Source: Pseudomonas sp. CAN1 (GTDB taxonomy: Bacteria; Pseudomonadota; Gammaproteobacteria; Pseudomonadales; Pseudomonadaceae). Taken from it: 64,000 nucleotides of DNA. The position numbers and the translations under genes were made by a program. Within the stretch, counting starts at the first letter, position 1. The number at the start of each line of letters is the position of its first letter. The stretch spans positions 293,485 through 357,484 of the forward strand of contig NZ_JASMRU010000001.1 in NCBI RefSeq assembly GCF_030462585.1. Reading direction: 5' to 3'. The notes under the pieces were generated by a model. It was not told where the DNA came from. It searched no databases and saw only the letters and a list, made by a program, of their open reading frames with translations. Of the stretch, positions 8,118-18,219 are shown one piece after another.

Positions 8118-9251
8118 TCAGCCCCCCACAGCCTTTCGGTAGGCTTCGCTGGTTATCCGGGCGCAACGCTGCCAGCTGAACTCCCGGGCCCTCTCCAGAC
8201 CCAGCACTCGGCACCGCTGCGAAAGCGACGGATCCTCCACCAACTCCTGGATGGCAGAGCACATCTCTTGCGCATCAAGGGCGTCGACATAGATGCCCGC
8301 CTCTCCCGCCACTTCCGGTAGCGAGGAGGTCCGCGTCAGTAATACCGGCACACCACTGGCCATCGCTTCCAGCACCGGCAGGCCAAAGCCCTCGTAGAGC
8401 GAGGGGAAGAGCAGGGCCTTCGCTCCGGCCAGCAACTCTGCCAGCACTTCGTCGCTCTGGTAGCCCAGCACCTTCACCGAGCCAGCGCTAACGGCTGCGT
8501 CCAGCGTGTCATCGAGACCTTCGCAGCGCCAGCCTGGCATTCCGACTATTACCAATGGCAGGCGCGTGCGTAATGCCGACGGCAGCAACGCATGAGCTCT
8601 GAGCGCCAGCAGAAGGTTCTTGCGCGGCTCCAGTGTGCCGACACAGATCAGATATCGCCCGGCGGATAATCCAAACGGTGCCAGCGTCGTTGCCAGCTCT
8701 GGATCCTTGCGAGGGCGAAAGCGTGGTGCATATCCCAGTGGTGCAACCAGTACGCGCTCATCAGGCAGTGCGAAATGACGACGTACTTCTGCCGCAACGA
8801 ATTCGGAATCCGTCAGCACGCATTGCGCCCGCTCGACGCCCCTGCCGACATGACGCTCGATCTCGGCCAGGCGATCAGCGGGTTGCGTATGGGGGTAATG
8901 CACATGGGTCAGGTCATGCAGGGTCATGACCATGGGCCCGTCGAACTCGAGCGGCCATAGGCTCGGTTCGTGGTAAAGGTCGATGGATCGATTCCGCAGC
9001 CCACGATCGAAGCTGCCCTGCTCCAGCCATCGGCGAATGCGGTAGGCACCCGGCACCCGCTTGGCAATCGAGGTGCGACGGGAGTATCCAGGCATCGAGG
9101 TGGGTGGCAGGTCGAGCGTCCAATGACGCCCGAGGAAAAGTTGCAGGCTGATCTCTGCCTGTTCCTGCAGCGCCAGGGCCAGGGAGGACACGTATTGGCC
9201 GATGCCTGCCCTGGGTGCCTGGAGAATGCGAGCATTCAGCGCAACGTGCAC
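8118..9251 (-). CDS. wbpY: Glycosyltransferase family 4, WbpY
   Basis: A 377-residue GT4 enzyme: N-terminal ALNARILQAPRAGIGQYV, donor domain CVGTLEPRKNLLLALRAH and EX7E element EGFGLPVLE followed by AMASGVPVL. In P. aeruginosa WbpY adds D-rhamnose residues in the CPA repeat. The frame is open to 9344, but that part lies inside wbpX; the GTG at 9251, two bases after the wbpX stop, gives the family N-terminus, so this start was chosen. Middle gene of wbpX-wbpY-wbpZ. Confidence 0.9.
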   Translation of the reverse strand: MHVALNARILQAPRAGIGQYVSSLALALQEQAEISLQLFLGRHWTLDLPPTSMPGYSRRTSIAKRVPGAYRIRRWLEQGSFDRGLRNRSIDLYHEPSLWPLEFDGPMVMTLHDLTHVHYPHTQPADRLAEIERHVGRGVERAQCVLTDSEFVAAEVRRHFALPDERVLVAPLGYAPRFRPRKDPELATTLAPFGLSAGRYLICVGTLEPRKNLLLALRAHALLPSALRTRLPLVIVGMPGWRCEGLDDTLDAAVSAGSVKVLGYQSDEVLAELLAGAKALLFPSLYEGFGLPVLEAMASGVPVLLTRTSSLPEVAGEAGIYVDALDAQEMCSAIQELVEDPSLSQRCRVLGLERAREFSWQRCARITSEAYRKAVGG

Positions 9252-9252
9252 G

Positions 9253-10626
9253 CTAACCCACTTCCACTTCAGGCTGAGGCTGCATCTGTTTACGCCGCGA
9301 CAGGGCGCCCAGCACACGACTGACCAGTTGCCGACTGGCATCACGCCAGGTCAGCCAGCTCCAGTCGCCCGCCGCTCTGGTCGCTGGGAATCGGTTGCTG
9401 CTTTCGAACTCCTGCACCAGCGACGCCAGGGTCTCCGGGCGCTCAAGATCGAAGTACGCCACGAAATCGCTGCCCACTTCCCGGAACACCGGAATGTCAC
9501 TGGCCATGACCGGCAAGCCACGCTGCATGGCCTCCACCAGCGGCAGGCCGAATCCTTCGACATAGGACGGGAAGACCAGCGAACGGGCCTTGGCGTAGGC
9601 GTACTCCAGGCCGCGGTCATTGAGCTTGTTGAACATGAACAGGCGCTTGTTCAGCTCTGCGTGGCTGCGGATGCGCGCCATCAGCTCTTCGCACTTCCAG
9701 CCGTAGCGGCCGATGATGCACAGGCGCGCGGGCGAACCGGCAGCCCACAGGCGCTCGAAGGCATCGAGCAGATAGGCGTGGTTCTTGCGCGGCTCGATGG
9801 TGCTGACCATCAGGTAGACCGGTGCGCCATCCTCGAACATCTGCACCAGCTTGCCATCCAGTTGCGAAGCTTCGTGCACCAGGTCCAGCTCCGAGCCGAG
9901 GTAGAAGTGCTCGAACCACAAGCCCTGGGCAACCTCTTCGCCCCGACGGCGAACAATTTCGGCACGCACCTGATCGCGGATGGTGGTGGAAATACAGATG
10001 AAACCGTCCGCCATTTCGACGATCCAGTCGAACCAGCGGTCGAACACCTTCACCAGGCCGGCGTCGCAGAATTGGGGATGGGTGCAGGGGATCAGGTCGT
10101 AGATCACCGAGATCATCCCGACGCCGTCCGCCTTGAGCTTCTCGGCCACCGGGAAGAAGTCGGCGTGCCAGGAGGAGTCGAGCAGCAGGAGCTGGTCGCC
10201 GGGCTGGATCTCCAGCGGTTCCAGGCGCTCAGGCACGATGTGATTGCGCGAGGCGAACATGGCGAAGCGCAGCGGCAGGGTAATGGCCAGGCTGGCCACC
10301 TTGCAGGCGACATACAGTGCGCGCCGGGCATTGTGGTGGCGGCTCATGGGCCAGCGCCGTTCCAGGCTCGCATGACGCACCCAGTAATCGTTGCGCCACT
10401 GCTCCAGCGCGATCTTCATACGGCTGTGCCAGGGCAGCTCCTCGGTCGACAGCGGCGCCAGGTGCAGCACCCGGTGCATGCGCCCCTTGATGAACGCCAC
10501 AGGAATGCACTCGACCCCACCCTCGGCGTCTTCCAGATGCCGGATCACGTTGCGCACCACGCGCTGGATACCGGAGTTCACGTGAGGATGTTCGAAGACG
10601 TAGGTGCATTCGACGAGCAGGCGCAT
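9253..10626 (-). CDS. wbpX: Glycosyltransferase family 4, WbpX
   Basis: A 457-residue GT4 enzyme with VSTIEPRKNHAYLLDAFERL and EGFGLPLVEAMQRGLPV in the donor domain. The N-terminus MRLLVECTYVFEHPHVNSGI contains the glycine acceptor loop. WbpX is the third rhamnosyltransferase of CPA synthesis in P. aeruginosa (PA5449). The open frame extends upstream inside wzt, but the ATG at 10626 overlaps the wzt stop by one base (TGATG) and gives the expected start, suggesting translational coupling. Confidence 0.9.
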   Translation of the reverse strand: MRLLVECTYVFEHPHVNSGIQRVVRNVIRHLEDAEGGVECIPVAFIKGRMHRVLHLAPLSTEELPWHSRMKIALEQWRNDYWVRHASLERRWPMSRHHNARRALYVACKVASLAITLPLRFAMFASRNHIVPERLEPLEIQPGDQLLLLDSSWHADFFPVAEKLKADGVGMISVIYDLIPCTHPQFCDAGLVKVFDRWFDWIVEMADGFICISTTIRDQVRAEIVRRRGEEVAQGLWFEHFYLGSELDLVHEASQLDGKLVQMFEDGAPVYLMVSTIEPRKNHAYLLDAFERLWAAGSPARLCIIGRYGWKCEELMARIRSHAELNKRLFMFNKLNDRGLEYAYAKARSLVFPSYVEGFGLPLVEAMQRGLPVMASDIPVFREVGSDFVAYFDLERPETLASLVQEFESSNRFPATRAAGDWSWLTWRDASRQLVSRVLGALSRRKQMQPQPEVEVG

Positions 10627-11885
10627 CAGGAAACACTCCGGGCATTTCGAGCGGGGACTTCTGGAAGGGAGCGGCTGATATCGATGCTTGCATCCAGCCA
10701 GGTGCAACCGACGAAGTCCTCCCGGCGCAGGTTCATCACCTGGAAAACCAACCCGTAGTCACGCCACTCGTAGTTGCGATCCAGATGTGAATCCAGACGC
10801 GACAGGCAGAAGGCCACCGAGTAATTGCCCTTGCCCAGACGCATCGGGAAAGCGAAGCGGTAAGTAATCCGCTCGCCGGCCTGCAAGCCATCCAGGGCCT
10901 GCTCCGAGCGATGGGTATTGATGCCATACATCGGCTGACCAAAGCGATCCTTGATCATGAAGCCCAGCACCAGCCGCTCGACCGGCTCGCGCACTTCGAC
11001 ATCGACCTCGATCTGCACCTGCTCGCCGACTTCCACGACATCCTGCGCCTTGCCTTGCTCGTCCAGCAGCCGCACATCGAGAATTGCCGCCTCACCGCTG
11101 CCGGAGATAGTCCGAACCTTGCCATCGGCGAGCATTTCCTGACGCACCGTGTTGCGCTCACGCTCGGCCAGCAGGGCGTTGTAATAGTCCATGACCGACT
11201 CGGTATCGCCCTGCTTGACGAGCTTGCCGCCGTTGAGCAGCAGGGCACGATCGCAGATGGACTGAATCGCGCTCCGATCATGGGAAACGATCAGCAGAGT
11301 GGTACCGGACCGGCGAAAGCCACGGATGCGCTCGAAGCTCTTGTGCTGGAAGTAGGCGTCGCCGACCGACAGGGCTTCATCGACTATCAAAACGTCAGGT
11401 CGACGCGCAGTAGCCACGCTGAACGCCAGGCGCATCTGCATGCCGCTGGAATACGTGCGAACAGGCTGGTCGATTGCCTCGCCGATCTCGGCGAAACGCT
11501 CGATTTCCGGCATCAGCCCCTGGATCTCTTCCACGCTCAGACCCAGCAGTTGGCCGGCCATGATGACGTTCTGCCGACCGGTGAACTCGGGGTGGAACCC
11601 CATGCCCAGCTCCAGCAATGCAGCAACACGCCCTTCGACCTGGATCTTCCCGGCAGTGGGCTGGGTGGTGCCGGCGATCATCTTGAGCAGTGTGCTCTTA
11701 CCGGCGCCATTCACACCCACGAGGCCGATGGCCTCACCTGCCTGCACCTCGAAGTCGATGTCCTGCAGGATCCAGTGAACGCTGTGCCGCGGCCTGGATG
11801 GCCACAGCCACTCCAACAGTCGCGAGGCTCGCGTGGGATATTGCTTGTAGGCCTTGCCCAGGCCCTTGACGCTGATTCTACCCAT
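10626..11885 (-). CDS. wzt: O-antigen ABC transporter ATP-binding protein Wzt
   Basis: A 419-residue protein. The N-terminal ABC ATPase has Walker A GVNGAGKS at 57-64, signature SSGMQMR at about 146-152 and Walker B VLIVDEALS at 165-173. The C-terminal 180 or so residues form the extra domain that in Wzt proteins recognises the finished polysaccharide end. With Wzm it exports the lipid-linked D-rhamnan across the inner membrane. Start overlaps the wzm stop by one base. Confidence 0.93.
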   Translation of the reverse strand: MGRISVKGLGKAYKQYPTRASRLLEWLWPSRPRHSVHWILQDIDFEVQAGEAIGLVGVNGAGKSTLLKMIAGTTQPTAGKIQVEGRVAALLELGMGFHPEFTGRQNVIMAGQLLGLSVEEIQGLMPEIERFAEIGEAIDQPVRTYSSGMQMRLAFSVATARRPDVLIVDEALSVGDAYFQHKSFERIRGFRRSGTTLLIVSHDRSAIQSICDRALLLNGGKLVKQGDTESVMDYYNALLAERERNTVRQEMLADGKVRTISGSGEAAILDVRLLDEQGKAQDVVEVGEQVQIEVDVEVREPVERLVLGFMIKDRFGQPMYGINTHRSEQALDGLQAGERITYRFAFPMRLGKGNYSVAFCLSRLDSHLDRNYEWRDYGLVFQVMNLRREDFVGCTWLDASIDISRSLPEVPARNARSVS

Positions 11886-12682
11886 CAGAGCTCATCCACC
11901 ATTTCGCCAGATCGCGCGCGGAACAGCGCGATGCCGCAAGCGCACAGCAGAACCCCCAGCACCGCCACCGGTATCAGGCTGTTCCACTCAGGCCACGCGC
12001 CACGCAGGAATACCTCCTGGTAAGCGTGCATGAGTGCAGTCATCGGGTTGAGTTCGACGATCGCGCGAATGCCCGGCGGCAGTATCGACAGCGGATAGAC
12101 GATAGGCGTCAGCCAGAACCAGAACTGCAGGGCGATGCCGAAGAATTGCCCGACATCGCGGAAGAAGACGTTGAGGATACCCAGAACCATCCCGAGCCCA
12201 GCCGCAAATATCAGCTGGATCGCCAGCAGCACGGGAAGCGCCAGCAACGCCACGCCCGGCAGGCGCCCGGTGATAAGCAGAAATCCGAAGAACAGCGCCA
12301 GGATGATCGCGAAGTTCGCACTGGCGTTGAGAAGGACGATCAGCGGCAGGCAGATGCGTGGGAAGTTGAGCTTCTTCAGCAGATTGGCGTTGTCCAGGAA
12401 CATCGTCAGGCTGCGTGCGACGATCTCACCGAAGAGCCCCCAGGTCAGCAGGCCGGCGCAGAGGAAAACGCTGTAGGCGAGACCATCGTCCACACCGGGA
12501 AGGCGCGCACGCATGACCTGCGAGAAGATCACGGTGTAGACCAGGATCATCGCCAGCGGGTTGAGCACTGTCCACAAGGCGCCAAGCATCGAACTGCGAT
12601 AGCGCGCCTGGAACTCGCGCTTCACGCTTCCGACGATAAAGCCGCGGTAGGACCAGACGGAGCGCGATACAGCTAACAACAT
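11885..12682 (-). CDS. wzm: O-antigen ABC transporter permease Wzm
   Basis: A 265-residue ABC-2 type permease with about six hydrophobic spans and the N-terminal KREFQARYRSSMLGALW, characteristic of polysaccharide exporters. It forms the channel for Wzt-driven export of the CPA chain. It lies directly between wbpW (adjacent) and wzt (one-base overlap). Confidence 0.93.
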   Translation of the reverse strand: MLLAVSRSVWSYRGFIVGSVKREFQARYRSSMLGALWTVLNPLAMILVYTVIFSQVMRARLPGVDDGLAYSVFLCAGLLTWGLFGEIVARSLTMFLDNANLLKKLNFPRICLPLIVLLNASANFAIILALFFGFLLITGRLPGVALLALPVLLAIQLIFAAGLGMVLGILNVFFRDVGQFFGIALQFWFWLTPIVYPLSILPPGIRAIVELNPMTALMHAYQEVFLRGAWPEWNSLIPVAVLGVLLCACGIALFRARSGEMVDEL

Positions 12683-14119
12683 TCAGCGGGCCCTTCCGTA
12701 GATATCCTCGAAGCGGACGATATCGTCCTCACCCAGGTATTCGCCGCTCTGCACCTCGATCATGACCAGATCGATCACACCGGGATTTTCCAGGCGATGA
12801 CGATGGCCAGCAGGGATGTAGGTCGATTCGTTGCTGTTGACCAGTCGCACCGACTCGCCGTTGGTGACCTTGGCCATGCCTTGCACCACGACCCAGTGCT
12901 CACTGCGGTGGTGGTGCATCTGCAACGACAGCGCCGCGCCCGCCTTGACCACGATGCGCTTGATCTTGAAGCGCGGCCCCTCCTCCAGGACGGTGTAGGT
13001 GCCCCAGGGACGGCTCACGGTCCGATGCAGGCGATAGGCCTCGTTATCGGTGTCCTTGAGCTGCTTGACCACCTTGCGTACGTCCTGGGCCCGCGCCGAG
13101 TCCGCCACCAGGATGGCGTCCGCGGTTTCGATCACGATCAGGCCTTCGACGCCGACGGTGGCAATCAGGCGCCCCTCGCTCTGTACATAATTGTCGCGGC
13201 TGTCGACGAAGATCGCGTTGCCGGCGGCGCGGTTGTTGTCGGCATCGGCGTCCACCAGGGCGCTCATGGCGGTCCAGGAGCCGATGTCGCTCCAGTCGAA
13301 GGCGGCGGGGATGACCGCGACGCGGTCGGAGCGCTCCATCAGCGCGTAGTCGATCGAGATGTCCTCCAGTGCGCAGAAGTGCTCCAGCGGCAACTCCTGC
13401 TGCACCAGGTTGCCGAACTCCGCCGGCTGGCTCGCCATCTGGCAATCGATGGCCTGCGCGAGCATCTCCGGCGCGTGCTTCTCCAGCTCGCTGATGAAGG
13501 TGCCGACGGTGAAGCAGAACATCCCCGAGTTCCACAGGAAGGTGCCTGCCTGCAGGAAGCCCTTGGCAGTATCCAGGTCCGGCTTCTCGACGAAGCGCTT
13601 CACCCGGCTGCCGCCCTTGTCGTCCAGCGCGTCGCCCATCTCGATATAGCCGAAACCGGTTTCCGGGGCGTTGGGCACTACACCGAATGTCACCAGTTGC
13701 CCGGCTTCCGCCAGCTCGACGGCATGCTCCACGCAACGACCGAAGGTATCGATATCGCGGATCAGGTGGTCTGCCGGCATCACCACCATGGTCACGTCGT
13801 CGCCATGCAGCGCACGCAGTGCCAGGGCAGCAACGGCGATAGCCGGAGCGGTATTGCGGCCGGTCGGCTCAAGAATGAAATGGCCGCTCTGACGCAGCTT
13901 GGCGGCCTGGAAATGATCCTTGCTCTGGAAGTAGTAGTCACGGTTGGTCACCGTGACGATATTGCCTTCGGTCCCCAGCAGGCTGGCGGCGCGGCGGTAG
14001 GTCTTGTTAAGCAGCGATTGGCCGTCGGGCATGGCCATGAACGGCTTGGGCTGACCTTCACGGGAAACCGGCCACAGCCGTGTCCCGGCGCCGCCGGAAA
14101 GAATGACGGGGACGAGCAT
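12683..14119 (-). CDS. wbpW: Mannose-1-phosphate guanylyltransferase / mannose-6-phosphate isomerase WbpW
   Basis: A 478-residue type II bifunctional enzyme. The N-terminal nucleotidyltransferase signature GGAGTRLWPVSREGQPKPF is at residues 9-27; the C-terminal cupin holds the isomerase metal site, seen in QMHHHRSEHWVVVQG. It supplies GDP-D-mannose for Gmd. Same length and position as PA5452. Three bases separate it from gmd. Confidence 0.94.
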   Translation of the reverse strand: MLVPVILSGGAGTRLWPVSREGQPKPFMAMPDGQSLLNKTYRRAASLLGTEGNIVTVTNRDYYFQSKDHFQAAKLRQSGHFILEPTGRNTAPAIAVAALALRALHGDDVTMVVMPADHLIRDIDTFGRCVEHAVELAEAGQLVTFGVVPNAPETGFGYIEMGDALDDKGGSRVKRFVEKPDLDTAKGFLQAGTFLWNSGMFCFTVGTFISELEKHAPEMLAQAIDCQMASQPAEFGNLVQQELPLEHFCALEDISIDYALMERSDRVAVIPAAFDWSDIGSWTAMSALVDADADNNRAAGNAIFVDSRDNYVQSEGRLIATVGVEGLIVIETADAILVADSARAQDVRKVVKQLKDTDNEAYRLHRTVSRPWGTYTVLEEGPRFKIKRIVVKAGAALSLQMHHHRSEHWVVVQGMAKVTNGESVRLVNSNESTYIPAGHRHRLENPGVIDLVMIEVQSGEYLGEDDIVRFEDIYGRAR

Positions 14120-14122
14120 GGA

Positions 14123-15315
<1,193 letters not shown>

Positions 15316-16221
15316 TCACTCGCGCAGTACGCGTGCGTCCCAGTCATCCAGCACCGCCTGGAGCGTCTGCTCCATGGCGATGGCTGGTTTCCAGCCCGTC
15401 TGCGCGTGCAGCTTGGCATGGCTGCCGCAGACCCTGCGTTGCTCTGCCCGGCGCATTCGCTGGGGATCCTGACGGATTTCCAGCTCGACGCCAGCCAGCG
15501 TTGCCATCTGTCCGATCAGGTCCCGCACGCGGTACTCGCGTCCGGAGCAGACGTTGTACGTCTCACCTGTCGCCCCTCGGTCCAACAGACCGAAATACGC
15601 CGTCAGCACATCGCGCACATCGAGGAAGTCCCGGGTGACATCGATGTCGCCCACCTCGATGAAGGCATCCTGCAAACCCTGGCGAATCCGAGCAATCTGA
15701 CGCGCCACCGCCGGAATCACAAAGTCAGCCTTCTGGCCCACCCCGATGTGGTTGAACGGGCGTGCCACCATCATGCGCCAAGGCTCTGCGAAGCTCCACT
15801 GCTGGCACAGCAGCTCTGCCGCGACCTTGCTGACCCCATAGGGATTGCGCGGCCTGGGCAGGAATGCCTCGGTGATCGGCAATTGTTCCTCCGCCACCTG
15901 ACCGTATACATCCCCTGAACTGACGAACAGGAATGCTCCGGAGAATCCACAACGCTTCAGGGACTCCAGCAGGTTCAGTGTGCCCAGCAGATTGACCTGC
16001 AGGGTCCCCGCGGGATCCTTGAACGACTGCGGCACGAAAGTCTGCCCGGCCAGGTGAATCACCGCATCGGGCGGCCCGTCGAGCAGGTATTCGTCCAGCG
16101 CACCGGGCTTGCCTAAGTCCACCCGTGGAACCTCCATGAGGTTCCACCCGGAGGGTTGTAAGGCCTGCAACTGCGTTCCGACAAAACCGGAAAGTCCTGT
16201 TACGAGGAGTCTTCTGTCCAA
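15316..16221 (-). CDS. rmd: GDP-6-deoxy-D-mannose reductase
   Basis: A 301-residue extended short-chain dehydrogenase/reductase with the NAD(P) motif GLSGFVG at 9-15, the SSGDVYGQVAE segment and PYGVSKVAAE holding the catalytic Tyr and Lys. It reduces the 4-keto intermediate from Gmd to GDP-D-rhamnose. The frame is open to 16317, but P. aeruginosa Rmd (304 residues) begins just before the nucleotide-binding motif; the only fitting codon is TTG at 16221, a weak point of the annotation. First gene of the CPA operon, divergent from gtrA. Confidence 0.88.
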   Translation of the reverse strand: MDRRLLVTGLSGFVGTQLQALQPSGWNLMEVPRVDLGKPGALDEYLLDGPPDAVIHLAGQTFVPQSFKDPAGTLQVNLLGTLNLLESLKRCGFSGAFLFVSSGDVYGQVAEEQLPITEAFLPRPRNPYGVSKVAAELLCQQWSFAEPWRMMVARPFNHIGVGQKADFVIPAVARQIARIRQGLQDAFIEVGDIDVTRDFLDVRDVLTAYFGLLDRGATGETYNVCSGREYRVRDLIGQMATLAGVELEIRQDPQRMRRAEQRRVCGSHAKLHAQTGWKPAIAMEQTLQAVLDDWDARVLRE

Positions 16222-16265
16222 AGGCCAGTCTCTCTGATTGTTCTGGAAGAAAAAACCGCAAAGGC

Positions 16266-16403
16266 TGACCGGTCGGTCATGCCCCGACAGCCAAACATGG
16301 CGGATATCGATGATCACCCGAGGGCATACCGACCACCCACCTGGGGCGTCCGTTCATGCGCCGAATGCGACGTCTTGGCCATTGCGCCGGCTTGACCGGT
16401 CGG
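16266..16403. promoter_or_regulatory. Two TGACCGGTCGG boxes in the rmd-gtrA divergent region
   Basis: TGACCGGTCGG occurs at 16266-16276 and at 16393-16403. Each contains the perfect palindrome GACCGGTC. The copies are 127 bases apart in the 288-base region between the two divergent operons, so a shared regulator is plausible but unproven. Confidence 0.4.
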
Positions 16404-16509
16404 CCACACCGTATCAGGGTTAGCGCCCTGCGCAACGCTCTGGAGGCAAGTCGGCTCCTACGGTAGCATTCGCGCTGCTCGCCCCGGATGGCTCTTTGTA
16501 GACGTATCG

Positions 16510-16911
16510 ATGAAACTCGCCCTGATCTACACGCTATTGGCGGCAATCGCAACGGTTGCCAACATATTCTCCCAGGACATGACGGTCCGCATCTATTCCG
16601 GCCCGTATCACATTGCCCTGTCCATCCTCATCGGCACCGGTGTCGGCCTGGTGGTCAAGTACATCCTCGACAAGCGCTACATCTTCCGCTTCACCGCCCG
16701 TAACGCCGCCCACGACGGACAGACGTTCATTCTCTATGCGCTGATGGGTGTGGTGACCACGGTCATCTTCTGGGGCTTCGAGTTTGGCTTCGAGCACCTG
16801 TTCGCCACCAAGGAGATGCGCTACCTGGGCGGCGTGATCGGCCTGGCCATCGGCTACGTGACCAAATACGAGCTGGACCGCCGCTTCGTCTTTCGCCAGG
16901 GAGCCGCCTGA
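16510..16911 (+). CDS. GtrA family membrane protein
   Basis: A 133-residue protein with four hydrophobic spans and the paired GtrA-type motifs YILDKRYIFRF and YELDRRFVFRQ. GtrA proteins are proposed to move or handle polyprenyl-phosphate-linked sugars across the inner membrane. It overlaps the next gene by one base. Its partner genes make it the counterpart of Rv3789, which precedes dprE1 in Mycobacterium. It begins the plus-strand operon of five genes. Confidence 0.85.
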   Translation: MKLALIYTLLAAIATVANIFSQDMTVRIYSGPYHIALSILIGTGVGLVVKYILDKRYIFRFTARNAAHDGQTFILYALMGVVTTVIFWGFEFGFEHLFATKEMRYLGGVIGLAIGYVTKYELDRRFVFRQGAA

Positions 16912-18212
16912 TGGAGCTGTCCGGTTGGGGACGCTACCCGCGCAGTGACTGCGACCTGCAGTCGCCCCTGGGCGAGACACCTGCTCGCCAGATGATTGCC
17001 GAGATCCCCCAGTTGCTGGCACGCGGCATGGGCCGCAGCTATGGCGATGCCGCCCTTGGCGGCACCCTGCTCGGTACGCGCCAGCTCGATCGCCTGCGCG
17101 CCTTCGATGAACAGACTGGCGTACTGCGTTGCGACGCCGGCGTCACCCTGGCGGAAATCGTCGACGTGTTCCTGCCGCGCGGCTGGTTCCTCGCGGTGAC
17201 GCCGGGCACGCGCTTCGTCAGCGTCGGCGGCGCCATCGCCAGCGACGTGCATGGCAAGAATCACCACCTGGACGGCTGCTTCAGCGAATTCGTCGACTCC
17301 TTGACCCTGGCCTGCGGCGACGGCCAGATCCGTCACTGCTCACGCAGCGAGCACCCGGAGTTGTTCTTCGCCACCTGCGGCGGCATGGGGCTCACCGGTG
17401 TCATCCTGGAAGCGACTCTGCGCCTGCGTCGCGTCAGCAGCGCCCATATCGAGCAGGTGACCTACAAGGCGCAGAACCTCCAGCAGGCGCTGGAGCTGTT
17501 CGAAGAGCACCACCGCAGCACCTATTCGGTCGCCTGGATCGATTGCGTCGCCTCCGGCGCCGCCCTGGGCCGCTCGCTGCTCATGGTCGGGGAGCACGCC
17601 CGCGACCAGGATCGTCACGTAAGCACCGGGCTACCCCTGAGCATTCCAATAGACGCGCCCTCGGCACTGCTCAACCACTATTCGATCCAGGCTTTCAACA
17701 GCCTGTACTTCCACCGTGTGCGCCGCCGGCGCAGCGAACAGCGGGTCGACTACCGGAGCTTCTTCTATCCGCTCGACGGCATCGGCCAGTGGAATCGCCT
17801 GTATGGGCGCCAGGGCTTCGTCCAGTACCAGTTCGTCCTGCCGCGCGAAGCGGGCATCGACGGCCTGGGCGGCATCCTGCAGCGGATCGCGGCCTCCGGT
17901 CGTGGCTCGTTCCTCGCCGTGCTCAAGGCCTTCGGCCCACGCAACAATTCGCCGCTGTCGTTCCCGCTGGAGGGCTACACGCTGGCGCTGGACTTCAAGA
18001 TGCAGAGCGACTTGCTGCCGCTGCTCGACGAACTGGACCGCCAGGTCCTGGACCACGGCGGTCGCCTCTACCTGGCCAAGGACGCGCGCATGAGCGCGGA
18101 CACCTTCCGCCAAAGCTACCCGCGCTGGGAGGAATTCCAGACGCTGCGCGAGCGCTACGGCGCGCTCGGCAAGTTCGTTTCCCTGCAAGCTCAACGTCTA
18201 GGACTGGAATAG
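16911..18212 (+). CDS. dprE1: DprE1-like FAD-dependent oxidase (polyprenyl-phosphoribose 2'-epimerase subunit)
   Basis: A 433-residue FAD-linked oxidase. The FAD domain has ARGMGRSYGDAALGG, PGTRFVSVGGAIASDVHGKNHH (His114 equivalent to the flavin-site histidine of DprE1) and GGMGLTGVI. The C-terminal half follows DprE1 closely: YRSFFYPLDGIGQWNRLYG, GFVQYQFVLP, FGPRNNSPLSFPLEGY and GGRLYLAKDAR (Lys390). DprE1 oxidises the 2'-hydroxyl of polyprenyl-phosphoryl ribose. The position of DprE1 Cys387, the benzothiazinone target, is Ala359 here. Close homologues are known in P. aeruginosa strains with D-arabinofuranose on type IV pilin. Confidence 0.9.
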   Translation: MELSGWGRYPRSDCDLQSPLGETPARQMIAEIPQLLARGMGRSYGDAALGGTLLGTRQLDRLRAFDEQTGVLRCDAGVTLAEIVDVFLPRGWFLAVTPGTRFVSVGGAIASDVHGKNHHLDGCFSEFVDSLTLACGDGQIRHCSRSEHPELFFATCGGMGLTGVILEATLRLRRVSSAHIEQVTYKAQNLQQALELFEEHHRSTYSVAWIDCVASGAALGRSLLMVGEHARDQDRHVSTGLPLSIPIDAPSALLNHYSIQAFNSLYFHRVRRRRSEQRVDYRSFFYPLDGIGQWNRLYGRQGFVQYQFVLPREAGIDGLGGILQRIAASGRGSFLAVLKAFGPRNNSPLSFPLEGYTLALDFKMQSDLLPLLDELDRQVLDHGGRLYLAKDARMSADTFRQSYPRWEEFQTLRERYGALGKFVSLQAQRLGLE

Positions 18213-18219
18213 GACAACA

